DNA of 64,000 nt from an uncultured Pseudomonadales bacterium (GCA_905182155.1 CAJJAX010000009.1:20380-84379), one strand, 5' to 3'; positions 1 through 9,765 are shown, numbered from the stretch's first letter. Translations and numbers: made by a program. The notes: generated by a model not told the origin, from the letters alone.

Positions 1-2
1 TG

Positions 3-773
3 GGCCGAGACAGCGCGGTTGATTTACCCGGCGTTGGGCAAAACCTACAGGACCATTTGCAAATTAGAAGCATTTATAAAGTTTCGAACACCACAACCCT
101 AAACCCTCGAGTGAACTCACTCGTCGGCAAGGCGCTGATGGGCCTTGAATACCTGTTGTTCAAAACCGGGCCGCTCACCATGCCGCCCTCACAACTGGGT
201 GCGTTTGCGAAAAGCGATGAGGCGCAGCCAACGCCCAATATGGAGTGGCACGTTCAACCCTTGTCGCTCGATCAATTCGGCTCGCCCCTACATCGTTTTA
301 ACGCCATTACGCCCTCGGTCTGCAACCTTAGGCCCGCCAGTCGCGGGGCCATCACGGCCCAAAGTCTTGATCCGCTTGCCGCGCCCAAAATCAATCTGAA
401 CTATTTATCCAACCCGGCCGATGAAGCGGTCGCGCTTGCGGGCCTGAGGATGACCCGGCGCATCATGAAGGCCAAGGCGCTGGCTCGGTTTTTACCCGAA
501 GAGTGGAAACCCGGACCCGAGCGGCAAAGTGATGCCGAACTGCTCGATGCCGCGCGCGATCTTGGCACGACAATTTTTCATCCTGTCGGCACCTGCAAAA
601 TGGGCTCGGATTCAGCGGCGGTGGTCGATGACCGGCTCATGGTTCATGGCTGCAAAGGGCTGCGGGTCATCGATGCCGCCATCATGCCGCTCATTACCTC
701 CGGCAATACCAATGCCCCAACAGTGATGATTGCAGAAAAAGGGGCACAATTTATTATTGAGGACGCGGGCTGA
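3..773 (+). CDS. GMC-family FAD oxidoreductase, C-terminal part (choline dehydrogenase-like)
   Basis: The gene enters from the left edge; the open frame begins at base 3, so the N-terminal FAD-binding half is missing. The visible part opens with the GMC motif VDLPGVGQNLQDHL and ends with the C-terminal GMC signature: FHPVGTCKMG followed by GLRVIDAAIMP and NTNAPTVMIAEK. The His of FHPVG and the Asn 44 residues later sit where the His/Asn catalytic pair lies in choline oxidase-type enzymes. Family members oxidise alcohols with FAD as hydride acceptor; the substrate cannot be told. The last 20 bases overlap the 3' end of the convergent MOSC gene. A second GMC gene lies at 3395-4924. Confidence 0.93.
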   Translation, partial: GRDSAVDLPGVGQNLQDHLQIRSIYKVSNTTTLNPRVNSLVGKALMGLEYLLFKTGPLTMPPSQLGAFAKSDEAQPTPNMEWHVQPLSLDQFGSPLHRFNAITPSVCNLRPASRGAITAQSLDPLAAPKINLNYLSNPADEAVALAGLRMTRRIMKAKALARFLPEEWKPGPERQSDAELLDAARDLGTTIFHPVGTCKMGSDSAAVVDDRLMVHGCKGLRVIDAAIMPLITSGNTNAPTVMIAEKGAQFIIEDAG

Positions 774-1437
774 GGATCGGTTTCGCTCGCTTGGCGACTT
801 CTTTTTCAAATTTCTTCCGAGTGCGCTGATCAATCGGTAGCGCTAACAGTTTTAGCAGTTGATCTGGCGCCGGTGTTTGGTAGTTCGCTTGATAGACCGA
901 CAGCAGGGTATTGGCAGGCCCTGAATAGGCTTCAAGCCAACCTTCGTCGCCCGCTGCAACACTGCCCGGGCGAATCACCCGACAATAAAATCCGGGTCGT
1001 GCGGCTTTTTGAAACGCTTGACCAAAACCCTTCTCGGGGATGGCCGCCGCTAAGATCCCACAGGGGATCCTGGGCGCTGAAACTTCTAGCGTTAAATTAG
1101 ATAAGTGCACGCGGTCACCGATGGCGAGTGCCGCCGCATCAAGCCCCCGGACCACCAAATTCTCACCGAACCCGCCCGGCGCAAAGGGTCGTCGATACTG
1201 GCGGGCCCAAAAGGCGTAATCTTCTTCGGTATAAACGTAGACCGCTTGGTCCACGCCACCATGATGACGATGATCGCAAACCGCGTCATGGTCTAATCCC
1301 AGATGGGTGACCGTGACGGGATCCGCCATCCTTGCTTTAAAGATGCCCGTGGTCACCGACCGTTGCCCAACGGCGATCGTTTGCCGCGCGCCCACATGGA
1401 CGCTCAAAACCGTAATCAAAGTTTTCCCCTTACTCAT
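754..1437 (-). CDS. MOSC domain protein (YiiM-like)
   Basis: A 227-residue protein with a MOSC (molybdenum cofactor sulfurase C-terminal) domain. Visible marks are HHGGVDQAVYVY (about residues 58-70), GGFGENL (about 88-94) and the conserved Cys126 in PRIPCG, the residue thought to carry sulfur or bind molybdenum cofactor in the family. YiiM relatives reduce N-hydroxylated compounds using molybdopterin, but the substrate here is unknown. It is a single-domain, probably cytoplasmic protein with no signal peptide. It stands alone, convergent with the GMC gene and divergent from isocitrate lyase. Confidence 0.88.
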   Translation of the reverse strand: MSKGKTLITVLSVHVGARQTIAVGQRSVTTGIFKARMADPVTVTHLGLDHDAVCDHRHHGGVDQAVYVYTEEDYAFWARQYRRPFAPGGFGENLVVRGLDAAALAIGDRVHLSNLTLEVSAPRIPCGILAAAIPEKGFGQAFQKAARPGFYCRVIRPGSVAAGDEGWLEAYSGPANTLLSVYQANYQTPAPDQLLKLLALPIDQRTRKKFEKEVAKRAKPILSPRPQ

Positions 1438-1489
1438 TGCGCAATCAGTTTACTCAAGCCCATGCTGAACCTAAACCCTCGCTGCGAGT

Positions 1490-1558
1490 CTGGAACGGAT
1501 ATGTGGAAGAAATAGAATATATTACTGTCCATTAATTCTTTTTAATCCACCGTTCCAG
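1490..1558. promoter_or_regulatory. Inverted repeat in the isocitrate lyase promoter region
   Basis: CTGGAACGG at 1490-1498 is matched by CCGTTCCAG at 1550-1558, a perfect 9-bp inverted repeat with 51 bases between the arms. It lies 94-162 bases upstream of the isocitrate lyase start, and the arms flank an AT-rich stretch that could hold the promoter. It may be a regulator half-site pair; no protein can be assigned. Confidence 0.35.
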
Positions 1559-1651
1559 CTTGCTACATTGCGCTCCCTGAACCACAACCATCTTGCGTTT
1601 TGCAGCTTGGTTGACTGATGACCCAAACGAAAACCGTTTAAAGGACTTAAT

Positions 1652-3250
1652 ATGTCAGCTTATCTTGACCAAATCACGGTACTTGAAGCACTCAAAGCAA
1701 AGAACTCTGATACCTGGAAAGGCATCAGCGCCGAGTACGCAACCCGGATGCAACTGCAAAACCGATTCAAAACCGGCATTGAGATCGCGCAATATACCGC
1801 CGACATCATGCGTCGAGACATGGCGGACTATGATGCCGACACGGCTCAATACACCCAATCACTCGGTTGCTGGCATGGCTTCACCGCCCAACAATTGGCC
1901 ATGTCGGTCAAGAAACATCGCGGCACCATGGACAAGTCTTATATCTATTTAAGCGGCTGGATGGTTGCCGCATTGCGCTCGAAATTTGGCCCGCTGCCCG
2001 ACCAAAGCATGCACGAAAAAACCAGCGTGCCTGAGTTGGTGCATGAAATTTACACGTTCCTCAAGCAAGCCGACGCCAGAGAACTTCGACACATCTTCAT
2101 CGAACTCGATGAGGCTCGCGCTAACGGCGCTGACATCAACGGTATTTTGGATCGTATCGACAATTTTGAAACCCACGTGGTGCCGATCATTGCAGACATT
2201 GATGCGGGTTTTGGTAATGCTGAAGCAACTTACTTGCTCGCCAAACGCATGATTGAGGCGGGAGCTTGTTGTATCCAACTTGAGAATCAAGGAACGTAAA
2301 GCGGAACTTCGCTACCCCATATCTCATCTACGTGACACATTGCTTCATCACGGATAACTTCTGCCATCCGATATGCCTTTTTAGAACTCGGTATTGATAA
2401 CGGCATCATCGTTGCGCGCACCGACTCTCTGGGCGCCAGTTTGACCCAAAAGATCCCTGTTTCTAAGGAATCTGGCGACTTGGCTAGCCAGTACAATGAC
2501 TTCCTTGAAACCACGCCCGTGAGTGATCTCAGCCAGCTCAAGGACAACGACATCGCCATTCACCAAAATGGTAACCTCGTTAAGCCCGTGCGATTGGATA
2601 ATGGTCTATACGCCTTCCAAGATGGCACCGGCTTTGATCGCGTGGTCCTTGATTGTGTCACCTCACTGACCCATGGCGCGGACCTATTGTGGATCGAGAC
2701 TGAAAAGCCGAACGTCGCTCAGATCGCCGAAATGGTCAATGAAATCAAGAAACATGTGCCGGATGCCAAACTGGTCTATAACAACTCGCCCAGCTTCAAC
2801 TGGACGCTTGCATTCCGTGAGCAAGTTTTTGCTGAGTGGCAGGCAAATGGCCAAGACGTTAGCGCGTACCCAGACCCGACTGAAGTGCCTAAAGGCCTCA
2901 TGTCTGTTGACTTTGATCAGTCCGATCTCGCAGTGGAAGCCGATCGCTTAGTCCAGCAGTTCCAAAGAGATTCTTCTCGTGAAGCGGGCATCTTCCATCA
3001 CCTGATCACCTTGCCAACCTATCATGAGACGGCGCTCGGCACCGATATCTTGTCTGAAGGTTACTTCGGTGATCTTGGCATGTTGGCCTATGTCCGGGAC
3101 GTTCAGCGTCAGGAAATTCGACGTGACATGGCTTCCGTCAAGCACCAAGATCTAGCAGGGTCAAACATCGGAGACGACCACAAAGAGTACTTCTCCGGTG
3201 ATAATGCTCTGTTAGCCGGCGGTAAAGACAACACCATGAACCAGTTCTGA
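1652..3250 (+). CDS. aceA: Isocitrate lyase, large-type, interrupted at the catalytic segment
   Basis: Cleaves isocitrate to glyoxylate and succinate in the glyoxylate shunt. The start at 1652 follows AAAGGAC. The reading frame before 2290 and after 2366 is the same, and the full span (532 codons plus stop) matches the roughly 531-residue Pseudomonas/Acinetobacter-type enzyme. Residues 1-213 (ending in CIQLENQ) and 239 to the end (from IRYAFLELGIDNG) are well conserved. Between them, bases 2291-2365 do not encode the expected segment with the catalytic Cys (K-K/Q-C-G-H); they contain in-frame TAA (2297-2299) and TGA. As written the protein would stop after 215 residues. Whether the break is real or a local sequence error is discussed in the findings. 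A strong terminator follows. Confidence 0.9.
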
Positions 3251-3302
3251 AGATCTAACAGCGAGCATTGGCGCCAACACCCTGGCGCCGAACCTTATTT
3301 TT

Positions 3303-3328
3303 AACGCCCCAGATGGGGCGTTTTTTTT
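3303..3328 (+). terminator. Rho-independent terminator after isocitrate lyase
   Basis: Stem AACGCCCC (3303-3310), loop AGAT, stem GGGGCGTT (3315-3322), running into a T tract to 3328. It lies 53 bases after the aceA stop codon, is a textbook intrinsic terminator and supports aceA being a single-gene transcript. Confidence 0.92.
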
Positions 3329-3394
3329 GCGCTTTAAAAGGCCAGTGCTTTCGCAAAGCAACCCCCTAGGGCACAATGCAGACAGAGGCTTACT

Positions 3395-4924
3395 ATGCAT
3401 GACGTGATTATTATCGGCGCGGGCAGCGCGGGCAGCGTGCTGGCCAATCGACTCAGCGAGGATCCGAACCGTTCGGTTTTGCTGATTGAAGCTGGACCGG
3501 ATTACGCCCTGGCCGGCGACTTGCCCTTTGAATTGGTCAACAGCCATAGAAATGCCCTGGCGGATCACGATTGGGGACTGAACTACCAACCGACTGCATC
3601 TCAGACCACTCGATTGCCGCGCGGGCGTGTCACCGGCGGCTCCAGCGCCGTCAATACCACCATCGCGCTGCGGGGTTTACCCGAAGATTATGATGCCTGG
3701 CACGACGCGGGCAATCCCGGTTGGGATTGGGCCTCGGTCTTGCCCTTGTTCAACCGACTGGAGCGTGACCTCGACTATGGCGATGATTCCTACCATGGCG
3801 ATGCCGGGCCGATCACCATTCGGCGCTATCCCAAGGGTGAGCTGTTACCCCAACACCAGGCCTTTTTAGATGACGCGGATCGGCTCGGCTACCCCTATTG
3901 CGAGGATGCCAATGATCCAGAATCGGTTGGCGCCGGACCACAACCGATGAACAAACTGGGGCGCCTGCGAATCAGTTGCGCCATCGGCTACCTTGCCCCT
4001 GCTCGATTCAGACCCAATCTAACCATCTTAGCCAATACCCAAGTCCAGCGACTGCTGATTAACGGGCATCGATGCACGGGCGCCGAAATCGAAACGCCCA
4101 CGGGCGAACGCCAGACCGTTCACAGCACCCTCACGATTGTTGCCGCGGGCGCACTGTTATCCCCCACGCTTTTAATGCGTTCAGGACTGGGACCCGCACC
4201 AATGCTGTCGCAATTCGGTATCGAGGTGGTCGAGGATGAACCGGCCATCGGTCAAAACCTTTGCGATCATCCTGCTCTGGCAGTGGTCTGCCAGGTCAAG
4301 CCGGGCGTTATCATCGACCATGACGCGCCGATCATTCAAACCATCCTGCGCTATACAACGGACGGCGCCGCCGACCGCAACAATATGCAACTCGAACAAT
4401 TGAGTTACGCTGGAAAACCCAACGGACCCCCGATGTTCGCAATCGCTGCGTGTCTTGAATACCAATATGGCCGAGGTCACCTCGCTTTGACTGGGCCCAA
4501 AGCACAAGACCGACCCAGTATCCATAACCAGTTTTGTGAGGACGATCGAGATTTGTTGCCGCTGCTGGCAGGACTAAAAGATGCCCTGCGATTGACTGAG
4601 CAACCTGCGCTACGGGCAATGATTGACGGCATTGCCTTTCCAGACCCAAAGCGTGGCGCAAGCGATGAGGATTTAAAGGGTTTGATCCGCCGGTTTGCCG
4701 GTAGCGGTTATCATCCTTGCGGCACGATCAAGATGGGCCCGCGGGAGGACGCTGGAAGTGTTGTAAACGCGTCGGGTCAGATGCATCGCTGCGAGGGATT
4801 GGTTGTAGCTGACGCCTCGATCATGCCGCATGTCCCCCGCGCGAACACCAATTTATCCACCATTATGATTGGTGAAAAAATCAGCCAGGATATTCAAAGG
4901 CACCCCGCCTACTTTGGGTTGTAA
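3395..4924 (+). CDS. GMC-family FAD oxidoreductase, complete
   Basis: A 509-residue GMC oxidoreductase, the usual length. The N-terminal ADP-binding fold is seen as DVIIIGAGSAGSVLANRL with LLIEAG after it; the first GMC signature region is GRVTGGSSAVNTTIALRG; the second is at about 250-270. The C-terminus has YHPCGTIKMG with His440 and Asn484, the spacing of the catalytic His/Asn pair in choline oxidase. It probably oxidises a primary or secondary alcohol; no substrate can be read from sequence. It follows the aceA terminator and is 15 bases from the DUF3147 gene, so the two may be co-transcribed. Confidence 0.93.
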   Translation: MHDVIIIGAGSAGSVLANRLSEDPNRSVLLIEAGPDYALAGDLPFELVNSHRNALADHDWGLNYQPTASQTTRLPRGRVTGGSSAVNTTIALRGLPEDYDAWHDAGNPGWDWASVLPLFNRLERDLDYGDDSYHGDAGPITIRRYPKGELLPQHQAFLDDADRLGYPYCEDANDPESVGAGPQPMNKLGRLRISCAIGYLAPARFRPNLTILANTQVQRLLINGHRCTGAEIETPTGERQTVHSTLTIVAAGALLSPTLLMRSGLGPAPMLSQFGIEVVEDEPAIGQNLCDHPALAVVCQVKPGVIIDHDAPIIQTILRYTTDGAADRNNMQLEQLSYAGKPNGPPMFAIAACLEYQYGRGHLALTGPKAQDRPSIHNQFCEDDRDLLPLLAGLKDALRLTEQPALRAMIDGIAFPDPKRGASDEDLKGLIRRFAGSGYHPCGTIKMGPREDAGSVVNASGQMHRCEGLVVADASIMPHVPRANTNLSTIMIGEKISQDIQRHPAYFGL

Positions 4925-4939
4925 GTTAAGGAGCGCGTC

Positions 4940-5290
4940 TTGCTGTACCTCGTTGCGAAAGTATTTTTTACCGCGATCATTATTGTTGTTGTCAGCGAAG
5001 TCGCCAAAAAAAGCGATCAGTACGGCGGCCTGCTGGCCGCACTGCCCTTGACCACATTTCTCATTATTTTTTGGATGTACTTTGAGGGCGCAACGGACAC
5101 CAAAATTAGCAATCATCTACAACTAACCCTGTACTTCGTCTTGCCAACCTTGCCGATGTTTCTCTTCTTCCCTTATCTCATTCATAAATTTGGCTTTCCG
5201 CTTGCAACCTTGGCCTCGATTATTCTGACATCGGTACTGATCTACGGCTTCAAACTGTTGTATGAACATTTTGGTTTCAAGGTCTTTTAA
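4940..5290 (+). CDS. DUF3147 family small integral membrane protein
   Basis: A 116-residue, very hydrophobic protein with about four membrane segments. The TTG start is supported by AAGGAG about 6 bases upstream. The N-terminal pattern (LVAKVFFTAIIIVVVSEVAK, then GGLLAALPLTT) matches the DUF3147 family, whose function is unknown. Its stop TAA overlaps the next ATG by one base (TAATG), so the downstream binding-protein gene is probably translationally coupled to it. Confidence 0.82.
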   Translation: MLYLVAKVFFTAIIIVVVSEVAKKSDQYGGLLAALPLTTFLIIFWMYFEGATDTKISNHLQLTLYFVLPTLPMFLFFPYLIHKFGFPLATLASIILTSVLIYGFKLLYEHFGFKVF

Positions 5291-7113
5291 TGACGCCTCA
5301 AGAATCCGGTCGCCGCGGACAGAAACCGCAACGCCTCGATCAACTTGCGCCATGGCCGTGGCGTTTTACCGCCCGGCGCGTCTGCGAAAGACGGCTGGCA
5401 ACGACTGCCGACCCAACGAGGCCACCCACCCAGTGGCTCGGGGTCATCGAGCCGATCCGACCGACCTTACAGCCGTTGATCTCACCCCCACTGGGTTTCA
5501 AAACGACGTCTTTTTTGACCCTTCTGAGCCTACTAGTATTGTTACCTGCACAAGGCGTTGCTAACCCAGTCATTGACGTTGGCGCCAAAGCCATTGTCGC
5601 GAGCCTTCCTCAGGAGCCGCGAACGCTGAATACCCTGACGGCAGAAAGCGTGAGTTATACCGCCCAAGTTTTAGCCCATACCAACGAAGGACTCCTGCGT
5701 TACGACGGTAAACGACGGCTCACAGGCGGCGTTGCGCAGCGCTGGGAAGTTACCGAAGATCACCTGACATTCTGGCTCCGAGAAGACGCAGCTTGGGAAG
5801 ACGGTACGCCCGTGACCGCCCATGATTTTGTATTTTCCTGGCAAAAACTGGTTGACCCCAGTACCGCCGCACCCTCGGCGAACCTCGCCGCACCGATTAA
5901 GCTGGCCTCAGCGATCCTCGCCGGCAAAGCATCCCCCAAAGATCTGGGCGTTAGCGCGCTGAGCCCCACCGTGCTGCGGGTCGAGCTGGCACACCCCTGC
6001 GCTTGGTGCTTGAAGCTCATGACCAATTCAATCTTTTATCCGATTAACCAAGCCTTTTTTGACGCCGCTGGCGACAATTTTGGTACCCGGCCCGAGACGC
6101 ATCTCGCCAATGGCGCTTTTAAAATTGCAGACTGGCAACGGGGCAAGCGCCTTGAACTGATCCGAAACACCCATTACTGGCGGCAAAGTGAGGTCGAACT
6201 CACCGGCATCACCTTTGATCATATCGGCGCGGACCCCAGGACGCAGCTCAATCTATTCCGCGCAGGTGAGCTGGCCGTTGCGAGCCTCGATCGCGACACC
6301 ATGAAGGCCGCCATGGATGACCGGCAACGCTTGAAGACCTTTCCGACCGGGCACCTGTTTCATATTCAATTCAGTCACCTAGCCGGCATGCACAGCGCCA
6401 ATCAATCGCTTCGCTTGGCCATTAGCTTGGTCATCGACAAGGATGAACTGGTGAATAAAGTGGTCGCAAGTCCCGGTACCCGAGTGGCCAACTCGATGTT
6501 CCACGACTGGTTGACCATCGGTGACACCCCCTACCTAACCGCACGGCCGCCGAGCCGGCATCGACCGGATGTCAACGCCGCCAAAGTGCATCTCGCACGG
6601 GCGCGGGCCGAGCTGAACTTACCCGCTAGACCACGCTTGACCCTGACCATTAACGACAGCACGCTCTATCGCCGGGTCGCCGAATATCTTCAGGCCCGCC
6701 TCGATACCCATCTGAACATCGAGCTTTTGATCGACCCGCAAACCACGCAACGGATGGTTGAAAAGTGGCGCGCAGGAACCTCGGACATGGCCCTCATCAC
6801 TTGGCCAGTGGATGTTGATGACCCCATGGATCAAATCTCTTTCATGGGCGATCCTGATTTCCGGCGAGTCTTCAAAGGCCTTTATGCTGGAGACGATATG
6901 GCCGCGCTTTACTACCAGGCCCGTTCTGCCATCCATCAAGAAGACCGAATCGAGCAGGTTCACAAGGTGCATCAATTCTTTACTGAGCACGTCACGGTTT
7001 TACCCCTGTTCGAGCCTTATGGGGCAGCGGTCATCAAGCCGAACCTAAAAGGCTTCGTCTGGCAGCCCGTTCGCGGCTATGCCGACTTTCGCGCGATTCG
7101 AATGACCCCCTAG
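5290..7113 (+). CDS. Oligopeptide/dipeptide ABC transporter substrate-binding protein (SBP family 5)
   Basis: A 607-residue periplasmic binding protein of the OppA type. The body from about residue 100 shows the family pattern: NTLTAESVSYTAQVLAHTNE, GLLRYDG, AWEDGTPVTAHDFVFSW, and a C-terminal FFTEHVTVLPLF. A hydrophobic signal-like stretch (TLLSLLVLLPAQGVA) begins only at about residue 76, so the first 75 residues are an Arg-rich extension or the true start is internal; a TTG at 5515 would give a normal signal peptide. No permease or ATPase genes lie beside it, so it is an orphan binding protein, unusual for a transporter but common for peptide-scavenging or signalling roles. Confidence 0.87.
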   Translation: MTPQESGRRGQKPQRLDQLAPWPWRFTARRVCERRLATTADPTRPPTQWLGVIEPIRPTLQPLISPPLGFKTTSFLTLLSLLVLLPAQGVANPVIDVGAKAIVASLPQEPRTLNTLTAESVSYTAQVLAHTNEGLLRYDGKRRLTGGVAQRWEVTEDHLTFWLREDAAWEDGTPVTAHDFVFSWQKLVDPSTAAPSANLAAPIKLASAILAGKASPKDLGVSALSPTVLRVELAHPCAWCLKLMTNSIFYPINQAFFDAAGDNFGTRPETHLANGAFKIADWQRGKRLELIRNTHYWRQSEVELTGITFDHIGADPRTQLNLFRAGELAVASLDRDTMKAAMDDRQRLKTFPTGHLFHIQFSHLAGMHSANQSLRLAISLVIDKDELVNKVVASPGTRVANSMFHDWLTIGDTPYLTARPPSRHRPDVNAAKVHLARARAELNLPARPRLTLTINDSTLYRRVAEYLQARLDTHLNIELLIDPQTTQRMVEKWRAGTSDMALITWPVDVDDPMDQISFMGDPDFRRVFKGLYAGDDMAALYYQARSAIHQEDRIEQVHKVHQFFTEHVTVLPLFEPYGAAVIKPNLKGFVWQPVRGYADFRAIRMTP

Positions 7114-7371
7114 GCGTTGTCTGGGAACCGCCTTAACCCATCACCTCATCGCTAACTGATCTGACTCAGCCGCGGCGGTGGCAATCGTTGGACTACCGTA
7201 TTTGGAGAGTAGTACCTTCAGCATCATGCCGCTGATCGCGCATGCCGATCGACTCGCGCCGCACGTTTAAACTGCCGAAAGGCTGTGCTGATAGACCAGC
7301 CAGCAAGGACCGAGTTAACGGCCCAGCCCGTGTAAGGCTCGATCTCGTTTCGGCAAAGGTTCTCGTAGGGC

Positions 7372-7806
7372 TCAGCGAGCACCCTTTGCGGCGGCCTGCA
7401 TACGCGCCATCTCTTCCCAACTGAGGTAGCTGGTTAACCCTTCCTCATCAAAGAAAACCACTGGGCCGTCGCAAATGAACAGGTACTCTGTGTCTTCTAA
7501 GGCAAGGGTCTCGTCGTGCAGCACGCCATTGGGCTCGTAATCATAGTCTCCCGCATTGAGAATGCCATCGCGCACTTGTAGCTTGCCTTTTAGCACGTAG
7601 GTGTGGGCGTCCGATAAATGTTTGTGGGGCGCCGCAACATAGCCTTTGTTCCATCGAAACAGCGCCGCCCAACGACCCGTTTCGGGACCGGTCCAGAGCA
7701 CCTTAATCCACGCCATCCCAGGCTGGGTTTCGATCCAGGGCTCGTCTGACCGCACAATAATATCGGCAAGTTGGTCATTGATCGGGGTGATGTCTTGTCG
7801 TGGCAT
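7372..7806 (-). CDS. Cupin domain protein
   Basis: A 144-residue single-domain cupin. Metal-binding residues appear as His61, His63 (PHKH) and His68 in the first cupin motif, with the strand YVLKGKLQVRDG after it and His98 in the second motif. The fold and the two motif regions resemble small ChrR-type/dioxygenase-like cupins, but the reaction cannot be named. There is no signal peptide. The upstream 470 bases hold what looks like a decayed gene end on the same strand. Confidence 0.83.
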   Translation of the reverse strand: MPRQDITPINDQLADIIVRSDEPWIETQPGMAWIKVLWTGPETGRWAALFRWNKGYVAAPHKHLSDAHTYVLKGKLQVRDGILNAGDYDYEPNGVLHDETLALEDTEYLFICDGPVVFFDEEGLTSYLSWEEMARMQAAAKGAR

Positions 7807-7817
7807 GATCTGTATCC

Positions 7818-8025
7818 TCAGTCATAGGCGAAGTCTTCACGGTAACCCGTTTCGAGGCGGCAAGAAAGCCATCCAAAGATTACGGTTCAGCAGGTCCTGG
7901 CGCATCGATTGGCCGGGTCGCAAGGTTGCCCAAAGGTCGCGGCCTTCGAGGTGTACCCGAGCACGAGCGAGTCCGATCGCGAAGCCTTGCAAAGACGCGG
8001 ACTGGCATGACTTTAGGCGCCTCAT
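7818..8025 (-). pseudogene. Possible remnant or frameshifted gene end, unrecognised
   Basis: The 474 bases between the cupin and the deacylase have no intact gene. On the - strand an open stretch runs LARARVHLEGRDLW and on to DLLNRNLWMAF; after a one-base shift it continues as ETGYREDFAYD and stops at 7818, 12 bases before the cupin start. This looks like the C-terminus of a gene that preceded the cupin. Upstream of 8025 no frame stays open. I do not recognise the family. Confidence 0.3.
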
Positions 8026-8280
8026 GCAGTCAGCGCCAACCTGCGGAGATTAGCGCAACGTTAATCTGGGGTGGACCGCTGACGCGCTCATCTGCAGCCG
8101 TTGAGCTCAAGTGCTGGTACAGGATCGCGGAGAACACCAAAGACCACCGCCGACTTACAGAATACGACACGATGCATCCCGGATTGCGTCAAACTTTTTT
8201 AAGCCGCAGGGATCTTATTCATGACGATTTGAAATAGACTGAAAACTCGGCGCAACCCGACAAACGATAAGGAGACCCCT

Positions 8281-9765
8281 ATGCTTGACCTTGTAATCCG
8301 AGGCGCTGAAGTGATCGACGGTAGCGGCAGTCCAGGTCTGATTACCGACGTTGGTATCGAAGGCGGGCAAATTACGGTGATCGGTGACGCCGGCCCAGCA
8401 CGTCAGGAAATCGATGGCACCGGGCTCGTGCTCACGCCGGGACTCATCGATACCCACGCCCATGACGACGGCGCCTTTCTTCGCCATCCCGATATGACGT
8501 TTAAGCTTTCCCAAGGGGTCACGACCGTTGTGAGCGGCAACTGCGGGTTCAGCGCCATTCCGTTTGATCCGGAATCGGATCCCCGAAAAGCCAGCGGCGG
8601 TATCTTATCTGGCTTAAAAGGCGGCTTCACCGATTTGAGCGGCTACTTTGACGCCGTGCTGGCTAGCGCGCCGGCCATCAACAACATGATGCTGGTGGGC
8701 CACAACACAATCCGAAGTATGGTGATGGACGATCCCAAACAGGCGCCCAGCCAGCAAGACTTAATGGCGATGGGCAGTCACGTTGAACGGGCGCTTGAGC
8801 AAGGTGCTTGCGGATTTTCGACCGGGCTGATCTACCATCCTGGGAAGTACAGCCAAACCGAAGAAATTATTGCACTGGCCCAACTTGCCGGCAGTGCCGG
8901 CGCGCTCTACACCACCCATATGCGGAACGAAGGCGACCACTTACTTGAAGCGGTTGATGAAGCACTTAGGATAGGCCGGGAATCTGATGTGCACCTGCAT
9001 ATCTCCCATCATAAATCTGCGGGCAAACCAAACTGGGGCAAAGTTAAGGCCTCGTTAGCTCGCGTGGATGTGGCCTTGTCTCAAGGGCAGCGCGTAACCT
9101 TAGACGTATACCCCTACACCGCAGGTAGTGGTCGTATGATTGAGTACTTTGATTTGCAGCGAGTGAATGAAGATTTTGCATCGGTGATCCGAATTGCCAG
9201 TTGCCCAGCCTATCGCGAGTACGAAGGCCAGATGTTAAAAGACATCGCAAGGGTTCAGGCAGTGGACATCACAGACCTGGTGCGGGACATCCTGACGGCG
9301 CCGCGGGGTGCGGACACCATCTGCATTCAATTCATCATCGATGAACAGGATGTTGAGCATAACCTTCGATGGCGCGACATGATGGTGGGCTCAGACGGCA
9401 TCCCAAACCTGCGCGGCAAGCCGCATCCGAGGCTCTACGGCACCTTTGCAAAAATTTTAGGTCACTATGTCCGGGAGCGCGGGCTTATGTCGCTTACAGA
9501 AGCCATTCGACGTATGACCTCACTGCCCGCGGCAACCTTTGGCATGAACCAGCGCGGTATGGTTCGAGCAGGCTTTCAGGCCGACTTACTGCTCTTTGAT
9601 CCTGCAACGGTGCAAGACACCGCAACCTATGATGAGCCGCAACGGCTGGCAGCCGGCATCCGCACGGTCATGGTGAACGGAAAAATCGCATGGCAGGACG
9701 GTCAGCACCAAATGGCAGGGTCCGGACACATGTTGAAGTACCGGTCCGGGTCTTATGCAGGATAA
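8281..9765 (+). CDS. N-acyl-D-amino-acid deacylase / D-aminoacylase family amidohydrolase
   Basis: A 494-residue amidohydrolase starting at an ATG with AAGGAG 7 bases upstream. The zinc-binding motif DTHAHDD (His59, His61) and NCG (Cys88, the bridging Cys of D-aminoacylases) are present, followed by THMRNEGD, HISHHKSAG and VGSDG (the catalytic Asp). The end (RAGFQADLLLFDP) is typical of the family. The enzyme hydrolyses N-acylated D-amino acids or related amides in the cytoplasm; exact specificity is open. It stands alone in its orientation. Confidence 0.92.
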   Translation: MLDLVIRGAEVIDGSGSPGLITDVGIEGGQITVIGDAGPARQEIDGTGLVLTPGLIDTHAHDDGAFLRHPDMTFKLSQGVTTVVSGNCGFSAIPFDPESDPRKASGGILSGLKGGFTDLSGYFDAVLASAPAINNMMLVGHNTIRSMVMDDPKQAPSQQDLMAMGSHVERALEQGACGFSTGLIYHPGKYSQTEEIIALAQLAGSAGALYTTHMRNEGDHLLEAVDEALRIGRESDVHLHISHHKSAGKPNWGKVKASLARVDVALSQGQRVTLDVYPYTAGSGRMIEYFDLQRVNEDFASVIRIASCPAYREYEGQMLKDIARVQAVDITDLVRDILTAPRGADTICIQFIIDEQDVEHNLRWRDMMVGSDGIPNLRGKPHPRLYGTFAKILGHYVRERGLMSLTEAIRRMTSLPAATFGMNQRGMVRAGFQADLLLFDPATVQDTATYDEPQRLAAGIRTVMVNGKIAWQDGQHQMAGSGHMLKYRSGSYAG

